This document shows positions 6,545 to 15,386 of a stretch of DNA of 64,000 nucleotides, piece by piece. Position numbers and translations under genes: made by a program. Source of the stretch: Gilliamella sp. wkB308 (GTDB taxonomy: Bacteria; Pseudomonadota; Gammaproteobacteria; Enterobacterales; Orbaceae); the NCBI RefSeq assembly GCF_001690185.1, contig NZ_LZGN01000022.1, positions 124,001-188,000 on the forward strand, written 5' to 3'. The notes below the pieces were generated by a model that saw nothing but the letters and a program-made list of their open reading frames with translations, searched no databases and was not told the DNA's origin. The stretch's first letter is position 1; every line of letters starts with the position of its first letter.

Positions 6545-8068
6545 TTATACCCCTATAGCTAAATACGTTATGGCTGAGTTTTTAAAAGACGACTCGCTGG
6601 AACGACCCCAGAATTTAAATTGAGATCGTGATATTGGCCAGGCGCCGATCGAGTGTGCACCAGCGTCGCGGTCACTACACACGATCGACAGACACGCGTT
6701 AGGGAACGAGGTAAAAAAATTACCAGTTCCGCCATTCGCACCCCATGATTCGTAATAATCGACCTGCCCCCACTGGATCAAAACCCCAGACGGCAATTTA
6801 ACAAAACCAGCACGATCGCTCCAGCCCTGCGAAAATAATTGTTCAACGTGTTTTGATAAATCGATAACGTTTGCTGCCGGCACTCGTCCGCCTGTTAAAA
6901 CGCCTGAACGATCAAACGCCCATGAATAACGGTTGTCGCTATCGCAGCGACCAATCGTGCCGTCATTGTCAATGACGTACCCAAATTGTTTATTGGGTGA
7001 AAAAATTGTGGTTTTGTTGTTGTTAATAGATATTTTATCGTGCAACTGGGACACAACCGGCTCAATAGCGGACAATTTTTCGTGTGCGTGACTAGCGCTA
7101 TCATTCGCTGACGATGCCAAATCGTGAGTGATTTTTACGGCCAGCGGTGTGGACGCCTCTAATTCAGATTCACTATTTGTTGCCGAGCTGAGTCGGACTA
7201 TCCCCCAGTTATCAGTTGACGCACGATCGGACGTGGTGACAAATGATTTCGGTTTAACAACAATCAGCTGACCATTGGCGTCAACTGAGGCAACACGTTC
7301 AACGTAATGAGCAGATCCGGCGTGTTCGTAATCCCGTAAATTTGTACCTGTAATTAAATTATAGTTTACTGACCATTCGCCAGTTGCGGTACCAGCCAGC
7401 CACGCATCAATATATAGCGATTGATTGCTTTCAATGTTTATCGAGGTTTCAGTTTTGTGTTCAACACGTAAACCGGCAACGTACGCCAAACCTGACGATA
7501 CAGCCATTTGATCGCCAGTTTTGGTTATTTCAAAACCGTAATGAATTGCCAATCGATTATATAAATCATAGTTTGTTAATCGGATGCGCTCATCCTCACC
7601 CGCCAATCGTTTTGAGTAGTCAATTTGCCAGGTTTCTGCATTAACTGTAATACCCGTTGATTCAGACGCGTTATCGATTTCTAACCAAATTGATTCAGTG
7701 ATAGTATTACCCTGTCGTTGTCCAGCGGTTTTTATTTTTCGAGTTAGATCAGTATGCATTACCATACATAGCGTATTAGTTTCCGCGTTAATCAGCCCGA
7801 TATAATTAAACAAAAAATCCCCGACACCGGTATCTAAAATAACCGAATAAACCACGGTTCTATCGTTTAATAACCCGGTCTGAGTGACAGGCGCTGTGTG
7901 TACAACCTGATCAGCGGACGGTATCAAACCGTTAAAATCGATATCGGTATCCCCGTTAACTCCGTCAATATTTGCAAAAATTACCCGATCCAACGTTATC
8001 GGTTGGGATTGGCTCAGTTGACGCATAAAAAATTGTTCGCCTGTTTTTATTATTGCCGTTTTACTCAT
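6545..8068 (-). CDS. Tail fibre protein
   Basis: A 507-aa protein. The N-terminus (residues ~1-150) matches the tail-collar fibre attachment domain (TKTG-like AIIKTGEQFFMRQL, then FANIDGVNGDTDID). The middle has the short repeat region SSATNSESELEASTPLAVK typical of fibre shafts. The C-terminus (~410-507) matches the gp53-like receptor-binding tip: LPSGVLIQWGQV ... GTGNFFTSFPNACLSIVC ... ITYLAIGV. It therefore binds the host surface and sets host range. It overlaps gpI by 4 bp (ATGA) and is followed by its chaperone. Confidence 0.85.
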   Translation of the reverse strand: MSKTAIIKTGEQFFMRQLSQSQPITLDRVIFANIDGVNGDTDIDFNGLIPSADQVVHTAPVTQTGLLNDRTVVYSVILDTGVGDFLFNYIGLINAETNTLCMVMHTDLTRKIKTAGQRQGNTITESIWLEIDNASESTGITVNAETWQIDYSKRLAGEDERIRLTNYDLYNRLAIHYGFEITKTGDQMAVSSGLAYVAGLRVEHKTETSINIESNQSLYIDAWLAGTATGEWSVNYNLITGTNLRDYEHAGSAHYVERVASVDANGQLIVVKPKSFVTTSDRASTDNWGIVRLSSATNSESELEASTPLAVKITHDLASSANDSASHAHEKLSAIEPVVSQLHDKISINNNKTTIFSPNKQFGYVIDNDGTIGRCDSDNRYSWAFDRSGVLTGGRVPAANVIDLSKHVEQLFSQGWSDRAGFVKLPSGVLIQWGQVDYYESWGANGGTGNFFTSFPNACLSIVCSDRDAGAHSIGAWPISRSQFKFWGRSSESSFKNSAITYLAIGV

Positions 8069-8673
8069 GTTGTACCCCGTAGAGTTTTTATTTCACCAAA
8101 TCCGCCAACGCTAACAATTACCGCTGACAGGTGTGTTCGTTTAAAATCAAATTCAGATCCGTTGTAACGCTGATTATTATTGAAATCACCGCATCGAAAA
8201 CGAATTGGTTGCGTGTGAACAATCTCAAAATAATAACGTCTGCACGTTCGGCCGTATTGTCTGATAATTTCAGTTAGTAATTCACGATTATTTGTTAACT
8301 GGTTATCTGATAATCTCAGAATAATAACGTCCCAATCGTAGCCGTGCTGACGTTCCAGTATTTGAACTGCACCAATTTCTAAACGCTCAAAAATATTTCT
8401 AAACCCGGCAACGGATCCAGAATCAGCGGCGTTAGAGCACGCGTATTTAATGCGTCTTCGATAGAGCTGGAGGGATTCATTATTCAGTCGCTGAATGTCT
8501 CGTTGATACGCGTATAAAAATAACAGCCGCGCATCACAGGTTAGCGGGTCGAACTGCAAAATGGGGAATTGCAACCATTTATACATCCGTTCCCAGTATT
8601 GAACTGCGGCGTTAGCCAGTTTTAACGGCTCGCCTTTGTTCATCCAAATTGGCAATTTAATTTGTAATTTCAT
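8065..8673 (-). CDS. Tail protein I (baseplate)
   Basis: A 202-aa protein. Position between the baseplate J gene and the fibre gene, with 4-bp overlaps on both sides, and sequence features such as DARLLFLYAYQRDIQRLNNESLQLYRRR correspond to P2 gpI / HP1 tail-protein I. The central LERQHGYDWDVIILRLSD is compatible with the same family. It is thought to link the J wedge to the fibre. Assignment rests mainly on gene order plus moderate sequence resemblance. Confidence 0.72.
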   Translation of the reverse strand: MKLQIKLPIWMNKGEPLKLANAAVQYWERMYKWLQFPILQFDPLTCDARLLFLYAYQRDIQRLNNESLQLYRRRIKYACSNAADSGSVAGFRNIFERLEIGAVQILERQHGYDWDVIILRLSDNQLTNNRELLTEIIRQYGRTCRRYYFEIVHTQPIRFRCGDFNNNQRYNGSEFDFKRTHLSAVIVSVGGFGEIKTLRGTT

Positions 8674-9845
8674 TCTGTAACCTCGGCACTAATTTTTAGT
8701 GTTCGCAGTCGAGGTACCTCTAATTCGCTGACAATGTCGCCAATGTCAAATACAATCGAATGCAATTCGCAAAACTGATCATGTAGTTCCTCGTTTAATT
8801 TTGAGATACTAAAACGGGAAAAAGCGTTTACTGGTGTTACGTTGTAGTCATTGTTCTGACGAAATGCGCAACGGATAAAATTTTCAACATTCAATACGTA
8901 TTGATTGACATCAGACGGCTGTTGTTCACGATCAAAATACAATTTGACGTTAATATCAATTTTTTTATCTGGTATTGCAAAACAACGTAAATCATCACCG
9001 TGACCACGGTAGCCGTGCCCCATAATATGGTCGTTTATTTTGTCTATAAAATAGGTCGAATCAACGCCATCGTTTAATAATAGATACAGATTAGCCGTAC
9101 CGGGGCCACGAGGCGCATCGTGAACAAAATAGATTTGTTTAGTTGATATCCCGGTAATTGTTGTCACAATACCACGGTAAACCGCATCTGTATGGTAATG
9201 CCCGACAAAATTGTACTGGTTTCTGACGCGTTCTCGTAAATCATCATCTGATTCAATATTAGCGCCCGGAGAGATCAGCCAATTGTCATCATTGGCAACT
9301 GTTATGCCGTCGATCTGTTCAACCAAATAACGATAATAACCTGCGGCTAAATTGTAATTTTCACCGCTGCCGACTGCCACCACAGGAACACGTGCACGTT
9401 CAACGCCCACAGGGATACTATACTCCTGAGTGGTTTGTAATTGATACGTAACGCCGTTAATTTCTGGAGAACTGATGACAGTGCCCGCAGGTATAACCAC
9501 CGATAGATTCTGATTTGATTTAGTAAATAGAATTTCACCTGTTGCCGCTGTTGCTGGTTTACGCTCTAAATTAACAGCATTAGCAAACAAATCTAAAAAT
9601 TGACCGCGGGCTGTCATTAAAAACATATTCATCAGCACGTTTTTGATAAATGCATTTTTTAGCCAAATATAAGGTTGAATGACAATAGCTAAAATTAGAC
9701 GCCAAAACGGCGAATATTTCGACGTGTTGGTAATCAGCCCTTCAGTTCTGACCAACTCCTCGAACTCGCTGCGTACGGCGTTTTCGTCAATAGGTAGACC
9801 ATGGTCGTGCAGGATTTTTTCAAACATTTTCTGATAATCAGCCAT
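8670..9845 (-). CDS. Baseplate assembly protein J
   Basis: A 391-aa protein with the baseplate-J core: an N-terminal helical region, FTKSNQNLSVVIPAGTVISS with YQLQTTQEYSIPVG, then VPVVAVGSGENYNLAAGY, and the stretch ESDDDLRERVRNQYNFVGHYHTDAVYRGIV. The usual AxxxGxxxN...G signature is visible. It forms the wedge of the contractile-tail baseplate. It overlaps DUF2590 upstream (8 bp) and gpI downstream (4 bp). Confidence 0.85.
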   Translation of the reverse strand: MADYQKMFEKILHDHGLPIDENAVRSEFEELVRTEGLITNTSKYSPFWRLILAIVIQPYIWLKNAFIKNVLMNMFLMTARGQFLDLFANAVNLERKPATAATGEILFTKSNQNLSVVIPAGTVISSPEINGVTYQLQTTQEYSIPVGVERARVPVVAVGSGENYNLAAGYYRYLVEQIDGITVANDDNWLISPGANIESDDDLRERVRNQYNFVGHYHTDAVYRGIVTTITGISTKQIYFVHDAPRGPGTANLYLLLNDGVDSTYFIDKINDHIMGHGYRGHGDDLRCFAIPDKKIDINVKLYFDREQQPSDVNQYVLNVENFIRCAFRQNNDYNVTPVNAFSRFSISKLNEELHDQFCELHSIVFDIGDIVSELEVPRLRTLKISAEVTE

Positions 9846-10164
9846 CGATTGTTACTCCAATTTTTCCAAATTCGTATGTGTCAGCAGTCAGATAAAGCCG
9901 TCCTGCCGTTTCCTCTTTGATGTGCGCCGTGCCAGGCACAATTCGACGATCGCTTTCCACGAGTAAAATAATTTTAGTGTATACGTCGTAACGCATTGTG
10001 GGCGATCGTTCAGCAACTAATTCAGTGGCTAAACCGCTTTCGATAATTGCGTGCTGAATATCCTGCCCAATGCTTTGTTGATTTTTTGCTAAAATTGGCT
10101 CATAGCCGGCATTGAGCATAAAATCGCGATCAGTTATCAGTAAATCAAAATACTTATCCAGCAT
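9838..10164 (-). CDS. DUF2590 family tail protein (gpW-like wedge)
   Basis: A 108-aa protein, MLDKYFDLLITDRDFMLN to GKIGVTIDG. It is short, lies directly before baseplate J and has the 'LITDRDF.L...EP..L..QQSIGQDIQHAI..SG' pattern of the DUF2590 group in HP1-like phages, which occupies the place of the gp25/W lysozyme-like wedge of P2. It overlaps tape measure by 11 bp and J by 8 bp. Probably a baseplate wedge component; I see no catalytic motif. Confidence 0.7.
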   Translation of the reverse strand: MLDKYFDLLITDRDFMLNAGYEPILAKNQQSIGQDIQHAIIESGLATELVAERSPTMRYDVYTKIILLVESDRRIVPGTAHIKEETAGRLYLTADTYEFGKIGVTIDG

Positions 10165-12217
10165 AGAGCGTTTCCCACTCCTGTAATTGCGCAGGCGTCA
10201 GTGGCTGCGCGTTGTTTATAGTAACCGATTGAATATTTTTACTATTATCGATAGATTGAGATTTGTTATTGCGAATTTCACGAGACAACCCTCCAGGCTC
10301 TATTTCACTAACAACAGTGCTAGTAATCGGCGATTTAGCAGGGTTGACAGGGGCGCGTTCCGGCTCGTCAATTTTCTCGTATTCTAGCAGCTCAATATTT
10401 ACGCCCGGTATGTAATTGAGTCCCTCGATAATAGCGTTGATAACCGCAACTCCCATGTTTTTAACTCTTTTCCAGGTGTTCGAGAACATCCCGATCAACG
10501 CGCTCCCGATTTCAGAAAACGAATCAAAAAACGAAAAATCGGTGAAAAATCCCACAAACCAATCCCAGGCAGCACACAGCCCGTCAACCAACGCGTCGAA
10601 CGCCGACATAATCAGATCCCAACCTGAACACACCAGATCAAACAACCAGTTGAAACTATCGACCAGCAGATTAATGATCCAGGTGTCACGGATGCTGTTC
10701 CAAAAATCCCCTATAACGTCGATGATTGTTGAAAATGCGGAAACAATTGTATTAAACAGCCAGCCAATTACTGATATCCATGCATCAAACGCCGCGGAAA
10801 TCCCACGCCAAACAGTCGAAAAAACTGCCCCCAGAAATTGGAAAAATTTTATCAACGCCTGAATAAACCACGTTTGACTGAGCGCTGTCCAAAACGCCTG
10901 AAATTTATCAATAACCCAATTGATAACAGCGCCGATTTTATCCCGAAAAATCCAACAAACAGCGATTACCGCACCGATTGCCAAAACGATCAACATAATA
11001 GGCGAGAGTAGCAACGAGACAACCCCAGAAATAATTGCGAAAATCGCGGCCACAGCAGCCAGCCCCATAAACGCCACTGTGACAATACCTAACCATTTGG
11101 CTAAATTAGGGAACAGTTCCAGCCATTTAGAAAATTTACCAATTAATCCTCCGATCGTATTCATAACAGGTGTTAAAACTGGTAATAATGCGCGGCCGAG
11201 AGATTCTTTAATGTTCATGAATTGAGCGCTGATCCGATCGAGCGGTTTCACATTCGCCTCGGCCATTCGCTGCATTAGTTTAAAATTCTGACCTTTGCCG
11301 ACCTCTTTCATGTGTTGTCGCAATTCACCAGAATTATTTGCGAGCACTTTGATAATGTCAGCTCCGCCCCCCAGTGCTTTATCAAGAGCTTGTTGGGCTT
11401 TTATGTTTTTTGATAAATCTTGACCAAATTTGCCCTGTATTTTTTCAATGATATCCGGCATTGATAACATTTTGCCGTTAGCATCAGCAAACGAAAGCCC
11501 TAACTCTTTGCCAGCTTTGCCTAAGTTTTTGTACAGTGCTGCATATGAACCAGCAGCACCATTACCAAGACTTTTGCTCGCCATGCTCAGTACAACTGAC
11601 TGCTCGGCCATGCTGACGCCGTTATTAGCCGCTGTACCTTTTGTGCTTTGCATCATGCTTTGCAGTTGTTGGGTTGATACATTAAAGTTTGATTTTGCAT
11701 AGGCGGCAATGCCGGCGGCGTGACGTGCAAAATTTAGTTGACCAACCTTATTCATGGTGTTTTTATAGCTTGACGCCATTTGTTCAATATAAGCCGTTGA
11801 CGTTTCCATGTTGTCACCGGTTGCCTTTGATAATAAATTCATTGCAGCAGTTGCTTGCGGTACATCGTGATCACTAATACCGGCTAGGGCGCTTTTAATT
11901 GATGATGCGGAGTTAACAAAATCAAGCGCGCTGGTACCATACTCAGCACTAAATTTTTTAGCAGCAGTGCGCAGGTTATCAATTGACGAAACACCGCCGA
12001 TACTGGCGTTTTTTAGCGCACGCTCCATTTCTTCGGCAGGAGATAGAAGGGCAGTTATGCTTTTAGCAACGGCAAACAGCGCCAACCCGCCGCCACCAAT
12101 TTTTTTAAACGAATTGGCTGCGGTCGCATTAAACGATTTAAATTGTGCCTGAACACGTTTCAGCGGTGCTGTAACGCGATCCGTCAATCTAATTGTAAAA
12201 TCTAATGATGATGACAT
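10154..12217 (-). CDS. Tail tape measure protein
   Basis: A 687-aa protein. The N-terminal ~330 residues have the TP901-type tape-measure core (LRTAAKKFSAEYGTSALDF, MNLLSKATGDNMETSTAYIEQM, Ala/Ser/Lys-rich helices). A hydrophobic stretch (~365-430, IVTVAFMGLAAVAAIFAII and so on) is followed by Trp-rich amphipathic repeats (AFDAWISVIGWLFNTIVSAF; residues ~470-590). It sets tail length and may enter the host membrane. Its ATG overlaps the stop of the E' frame (TAATG at 12219-12215), exactly as the frameshifted chaperone precedes the tape measure in P2. Confidence 0.88.
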   Translation of the reverse strand: MSSSLDFTIRLTDRVTAPLKRVQAQFKSFNATAANSFKKIGGGGLALFAVAKSITALLSPAEEMERALKNASIGGVSSIDNLRTAAKKFSAEYGTSALDFVNSASSIKSALAGISDHDVPQATAAMNLLSKATGDNMETSTAYIEQMASSYKNTMNKVGQLNFARHAAGIAAYAKSNFNVSTQQLQSMMQSTKGTAANNGVSMAEQSVVLSMASKSLGNGAAGSYAALYKNLGKAGKELGLSFADANGKMLSMPDIIEKIQGKFGQDLSKNIKAQQALDKALGGGADIIKVLANNSGELRQHMKEVGKGQNFKLMQRMAEANVKPLDRISAQFMNIKESLGRALLPVLTPVMNTIGGLIGKFSKWLELFPNLAKWLGIVTVAFMGLAAVAAIFAIISGVVSLLLSPIMLIVLAIGAVIAVCWIFRDKIGAVINWVIDKFQAFWTALSQTWFIQALIKFFQFLGAVFSTVWRGISAAFDAWISVIGWLFNTIVSAFSTIIDVIGDFWNSIRDTWIINLLVDSFNWLFDLVCSGWDLIMSAFDALVDGLCAAWDWFVGFFTDFSFFDSFSEIGSALIGMFSNTWKRVKNMGVAVINAIIEGLNYIPGVNIELLEYEKIDEPERAPVNPAKSPITSTVVSEIEPGGLSREIRNNKSQSIDNSKNIQSVTINNAQPLTPAQLQEWETLYAG

Positions 12218-12665
12218 TATTTAACGCCCTTAAATGCTCTACCTATACCGTTAGCCACTGCCGCAGCCGTTACCTCGGATAAATGATTATCTAACCATGC
12301 TGCACGGGCGAGGTTTTCGCTGCTATCGTCCTCAGTAGGCAAATAGTAGCGGCGCAAAATTAGCAGTTGTTCCAACGAATTTTTGCTAATTTTACTAACT
12401 CGCCTGTTTAGTTTTTTATCTCAATTTCCAAATCGGGAACAAATTGTTTAATAATTTTCTCAATAATTTGTAATGCCGCGCCGACGTGTTTTTCTAGGAT
12501 CTCGTTTAACTTTTCTTTATCGTCTGCGACGACAGTACGACGTAAAAAATTAGTTGCTGGAGCGATTTTGTCGTTCATCGTAATATCATTGATATACGAG
12601 TTATAAGCGAGCTTTGTCGGCTCGAATGTAATATCTGTGCCATTAATTGTTAATGTGATTTTCAT
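12217..12665 (-). CDS. Tail assembly chaperone E-E' (predicted -1 frameshift product)
   Basis: Slippage at A AAA AAC (12417-12411) just before the E stop would continue as KLNRRVSKISKN... through ALARAAWLDN-like text to GRAFKGVK, stopping at 12217 and giving about 149 aa. The E' frame has no start codon of its own, is open for about 65 codons, and overlaps the tape measure start by TAATG. P2 makes E+E' by the same -1 mechanism with T TTT TTG. E and E-E' are expected to coat the tape measure during tail assembly. The slip itself is inferred from sequence. Confidence 0.8.
12408..12665 (-). CDS. Tail assembly chaperone E (DUF2765-like)
   Basis: An 85-aa protein, MKITLTINGTDITFEPTK to IEIKN. A short beta N-terminus, then APATNFLRRTVVADDKEKLNEIL, and a helical acidic C-terminus ending at the slippery site. 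It corresponds to P2 gpE, the short form of the frameshift pair, and lies immediately before tape measure. It overlaps Rz1 by 23 bp. Both family resemblance and location support the call. Confidence 0.8.
   Translation of the reverse strand: MKITLTINGTDITFEPTKLAYNSYINDITMNDKIAPATNFLRRTVVADDKEKLNEILEKHVGAALQIIEKIIKQFVPDLEIEIKN
12411..12417 (-). promoter_or_regulatory. A AAA AAC slippery heptamer
   Basis: On the minus strand, A-AAA-AAC in the zero frame of gene E directly precedes its TAA (12410-12408). This is one of the most slip-prone X XXY YYZ heptamers in bacteria; a -1 move enters the open E' frame. Confidence 0.85.
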
Positions 12666-12942
12666 GTTCTACCTCGATTATTGTTTCAATTAAAATGTTG
12701 TGTCTGAGTGCGCAGTCAATATAAATGCCGCGCCATTCAATTAATGCGTTTTGTATTGCCGATGCTGTGTTATTTTCGATACGCGGCAATGTTTCAACGC
12801 ATTTCGTTAACGTGTTTTGCTGATAAAATATTCTCGTATTCTGCTGTTTGTTGATTGAACAGCTCGACAAAATCAGAACTAATGCAATTGCTATTAGTAG
12901 CATCGCCAGCGGCCTGCGGTTTTTTGTGATTTTGTCTTTCAT
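12643..12942 (-). CDS. Rz1-like outer-membrane spanin lipoprotein
   Basis: A 99-aa protein starting MKDKITKNRRP, then a hydrophobic stretch LAMLLIAIALVLILSSC with a lipobox Cys near residue 28. Its first ~150 bp lie inside the Rz gene in another frame, the classical nested Rz/Rz1 arrangement. It would be anchored in the outer membrane and bind Rz across the periplasm to fuse membranes in the last lysis step. It is longer than lambda Rz1 and not Pro-rich, so the call rests on lipobox and nesting. Confidence 0.75.
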   Translation of the reverse strand: MKDKITKNRRPLAMLLIAIALVLILSSCSINKQQNTRIFYQQNTLTKCVETLPRIENNTASAIQNALIEWRGIYIDCALRHNILIETIIEVEHENHINN

Positions 12943-13141
12943 ATGTTTTAACCTGTTGTAATTTTATTTCCAGCTCGTGCGATTTATTGTTAATAACTAA
13001 TTGATGTCGGTTTGTTTCACGATTCAGCTGATTTATCTGTTTTAACAATTTGCTATCATGTTGTAATGACGCAAAATAAACACCAGATCCGAAAACCATT
13101 AATACAAAAATTCCAACAATGACCAGCCGGCTTTTATTCAT
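12794..13141 (-). CDS. Rz-like inner-membrane spanin
   Basis: 115 aa from the ATG at 13141 (MNKSRLVIVGIFVLMVFGSG...). The frame is open to 13288, but the start at 13141 gives a proper N-terminal membrane anchor (residues ~5-27) followed by a coiled-coil periplasmic domain rich in Q, N, K and E (LLKQINQLNRETNRHQ). It overlaps the endolysin by 8 bp and contains the beginning of Rz1 in another frame. Together with Rz1 it forms the spanin complex. Confidence 0.78.
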   Translation of the reverse strand: MNKSRLVIVGIFVLMVFGSGVYFASLQHDSKLLKQINQLNRETNRHQLVINNKSHELEIKLQQVKTYERQNHKKPQAAGDATNSNCISSDFVELFNQQTAEYENILSAKHVNEMR

Positions 13142-13493
13142 TTGAACCCCAGCGCGCCTTAATTGCTCTGAGGTCAATGTGGGTAAATGTTTTGTAGCGA
13201 CCAATGCCGAATTTATCCGGGTATTTGGTTTCCAAATAATCAGCCACAGATTTAGGATTAACGCGTTTGACGCTGATGTCAGCCGCATTACCTAAAATAT
13301 GTTGGCTGTGCCGCGTTCCGCCCACGGATTGATTATGCTGTGGACAGCGGCAACCGCTGTTAATGTAGACTGGGGTGTTAAAATGAATCCGCACGTCCTC
13401 CAGCACATCAATCAATTTCGGATTGATATCATCACGGCCGCAACCGCATTTACACGCAAATTCTGAAAGTTTAAAGTGTTGTGACAAATTCAT
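13134..13493 (-). CDS. M15-type peptidase endolysin
   Basis: A 119-aa protein of the peptidase M15 (VanY/DacA-like) fold: HFKLSEFACKCGCGRDDINP, INSGCRCPQHNQSVGG, SQHILGNAADI (zinc H-x6-D) and FTHIDLRAIKARWG (second zinc His). It cleaves peptide cross-bridges or D-Ala-containing stems of peptidoglycan. It has no signal peptide, so it depends on the holin encoded just upstream (4-bp overlap, ATGA). Confidence 0.88.
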   Translation of the reverse strand: MNLSQHFKLSEFACKCGCGRDDINPKLIDVLEDVRIHFNTPVYINSGCRCPQHNQSVGGTRHSQHILGNAADISVKRVNPKSVADYLETKYPDKFGIGRYKTFTHIDLRAIKARWGSNE

Positions 13494-13777
13494 TTATTAT
13501 CCTCTTTCTTCTTATCTATATAGGTGATAACAACCCATTCAATTAATGAATGCCCTAAAATACCTAACAACGCCGCGGCTCCAACAACAACCAATTGCGG
13601 CGCATTGGGGTGGGGGATCATGATTAGTCCGGCAATCAGCGAGGAGCCGGTACCAAGCAAAGACCTGCCAACAACTTTTCGCCACGTGATCGCCTCGTCT
13701 CCTGCTAACAATTTAGCTATGCCGAGCATAAATCCGACCAGACCAATTTTGACTAGTAACGATTCATCATCTGTCAT
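13490..13777 (-). CDS. HP1-family holin
   Basis: A 95-aa protein with hydrophobic helices at roughly residues 8-25 (VKIGLVGFMLGIAKLLAG), 40-55 (LLGTGSSLIAGLIMI) and 60-85 (LVVVGAAALLGILGHSLIEWV), and a charged C-terminal tail DKKKEDNK. This three-helix topology and its place before the endolysin match the HP1-type holins. It opens the inner membrane at the lysis time. Confidence 0.82.
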   Translation of the reverse strand: MTDDESLLVKIGLVGFMLGIAKLLAGDEAITWRKVVGRSLLGTGSSLIAGLIMIPHPNAPQLVVVGAAALLGILGHSLIEWVVITYIDKKKEDNK

Positions 13778-13794
13778 TGTAAAAACCTAGTTAT

Positions 13795-14253
13795 CTAGTT
13801 ATTTAATAAATTGCGTGTATCTGTTGCTGATAGATACGGTACTCCGTTAATGCTGACAAAATCGGGTGATGTCACCATATAATCGATAGTATGCGTAGTT
13901 TCATCGTCACTGGATTTATCAGCATTGAGCAGATCCGAAATTTTCAACTTACATCCAAACGCTTCGATCCTTTGCTCCTCATCCCCGGTATTGGCATAGA
14001 ACATAAAATCAGCCTCTGGCATATCACGAAATGATCCGGCCGCTTTGGCAATATCGATTAATTTATTAAAATATTTGCTGGTCAACGTAATTGCGCCCTC
14101 GGCTGACACCGACCCAGCTATATGCCCGTCGGGCACACCGTTGGTTGTAGCTGTGGCGCTGTTATCAGTGATAGTTAACGTCACGCTTTTAACTTGTATT
14201 AATTCACCGCCAAAATTGACGTCAAATGATTTTCCCGAAATTCTCGAACCCAT
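13795..14253 (-). CDS. Tail tube protein (DUF2597, FII-like)
   Basis: A 152-aa beta-rich protein with GSRISGKSFDVNFGGELIQVKSVTLTI-type start, VPDGHIAGSVSAEGAITLTSKYFNKL in the centre, and a C-terminus HTIDYMVTSPDFVSINGVPYL. It follows the sheath gene by 13 bp, as FII follows FI in P2. DUF2597 is the HP1-branch tube family. It polymerises into the inner tail tube. Confidence 0.82.
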   Translation of the reverse strand: MGSRISGKSFDVNFGGELIQVKSVTLTITDNSATATTNGVPDGHIAGSVSAEGAITLTSKYFNKLIDIAKAAGSFRDMPEADFMFYANTGDEEQRIEAFGCKLKISDLLNADKSSDDETTHTIDYMVTSPDFVSINGVPYLSATDTRNLLNN

Positions 14254-14266
14254 TTTTTACTCCTGA

Positions 14267-15379
14267 TTACTGATCTAATGATGAATCTAACATCAGACTA
14301 ATAGTTATTTGCATTGGAATATCACGCGTGCGCACTACGACGTAAATATCGACAATTTTTTGTGATTGCCACGTGATAACGATATCGCCGTCTCGCGGTT
14401 TTTTGACCTCGCCCGGAAACTCAATACCATTGATCTGCGTAGTAATAGACATTTCACGCAGTGGTTTAGCAAAATATTGCTGGTGAACAGCGATTGAATT
14501 AGCTGAACTGTTAAATGACGCATCCGCAACTTTAGCGATAGCTAATAATCGGATTTTTCGTGCGACTTTATCGATAACGCGTACGGTTTCGGCTGATTGA
14601 TAATCGCCGCCCTCAACATCTAACGTGCGATCATCTGCCCAATAAATGCCGTCATAGTCTGGGTACCACATCGGCACGCTATAACGATTTGCGTTCAGTG
14701 TTTGTAATGTTGCCAATGGCAGTTCGATACCCGCCGCATCAACGGGCAGGGTATCACGACCTAAATTACTGACTGCACCCGTTTTAACCCGTGCCAACGC
14801 GTCGGCAACAGTCACAGAACGATTACATGATCGCCCAGCGTTAACAAACGGCTCATTGCCCCAAATCATCGGTACTAATGTGATAGCATATTCTGCGATA
14901 CCGCTTTGCAACGTAGCTAATCTTGACTCATATTTAGCCCATGTTTCATTGGATTGTAGCCCCTCAACACCTAAAATAAAACGTACCCAGCGGCCATATT
15001 TGGCAATGAGGTTTTTACGGAGTGTGATAGCTTTGTTGATTTCAGCCTTGCTGTTGATGTTTTCAGCATAAACGACAGCTTCAAACGATCCGATTTGCTG
15101 AGCCTTCATAACAGCGTCTGTCCAGTCCTGACCGTCATTGAGTATTGCAATACTGGCAAACCAATTCTGGCCGGCATTTTCTAATGCTGCTAATACGCCT
15201 TTTTTTAGTGCGCTATCATCATTACCCAATACACTGTTGAAATCAGTTTGCGCATTGACTGAAATAATTTGCCCCTTGTTTTTGCTAGCATTGCCGACAA
15301 ACAAAAAGCGGCGCTCCACTTCGTCCGTTTCGCCCTGTAGTAGATTTAATTGGTTAATTGTAATTGTTGGCCAAGTCAT
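14267..15379 (-). CDS. Tail sheath protein (DUF2586, FI-like)
   Basis: A 370-aa protein beginning MTWPTITINQLNLLQGETDEVERRFLFVG, with AALENAGQNWFASIAILNDGQDW and a C-terminal domain with MSITTQINGIEFPGEVKKPRDGDIVITW. This is the HP1/K139-type sheath family, shorter than and different from P2 FI but in the same place, ahead of the tube gene. It contracts around the tube during infection. Confidence 0.85.
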   Translation of the reverse strand: MTWPTITINQLNLLQGETDEVERRFLFVGNASKNKGQIISVNAQTDFNSVLGNDDSALKKGVLAALENAGQNWFASIAILNDGQDWTDAVMKAQQIGSFEAVVYAENINSKAEINKAITLRKNLIAKYGRWVRFILGVEGLQSNETWAKYESRLATLQSGIAEYAITLVPMIWGNEPFVNAGRSCNRSVTVADALARVKTGAVSNLGRDTLPVDAAGIELPLATLQTLNANRYSVPMWYPDYDGIYWADDRTLDVEGGDYQSAETVRVIDKVARKIRLLAIAKVADASFNSSANSIAVHQQYFAKPLREMSITTQINGIEFPGEVKKPRDGDIVITWQSQKIVDIYVVVRTRDIPMQITISLMLDSSLDQ

Positions 15380-15386
15380 TTAATTT

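Noticed and set aside
10416-11225. Long plus-strand open frames opposite the tape measure gene
   Set aside because: They are shadows of the repetitive, Ala/Trp-rich tape measure coding strand; no SD and no family resemblance.
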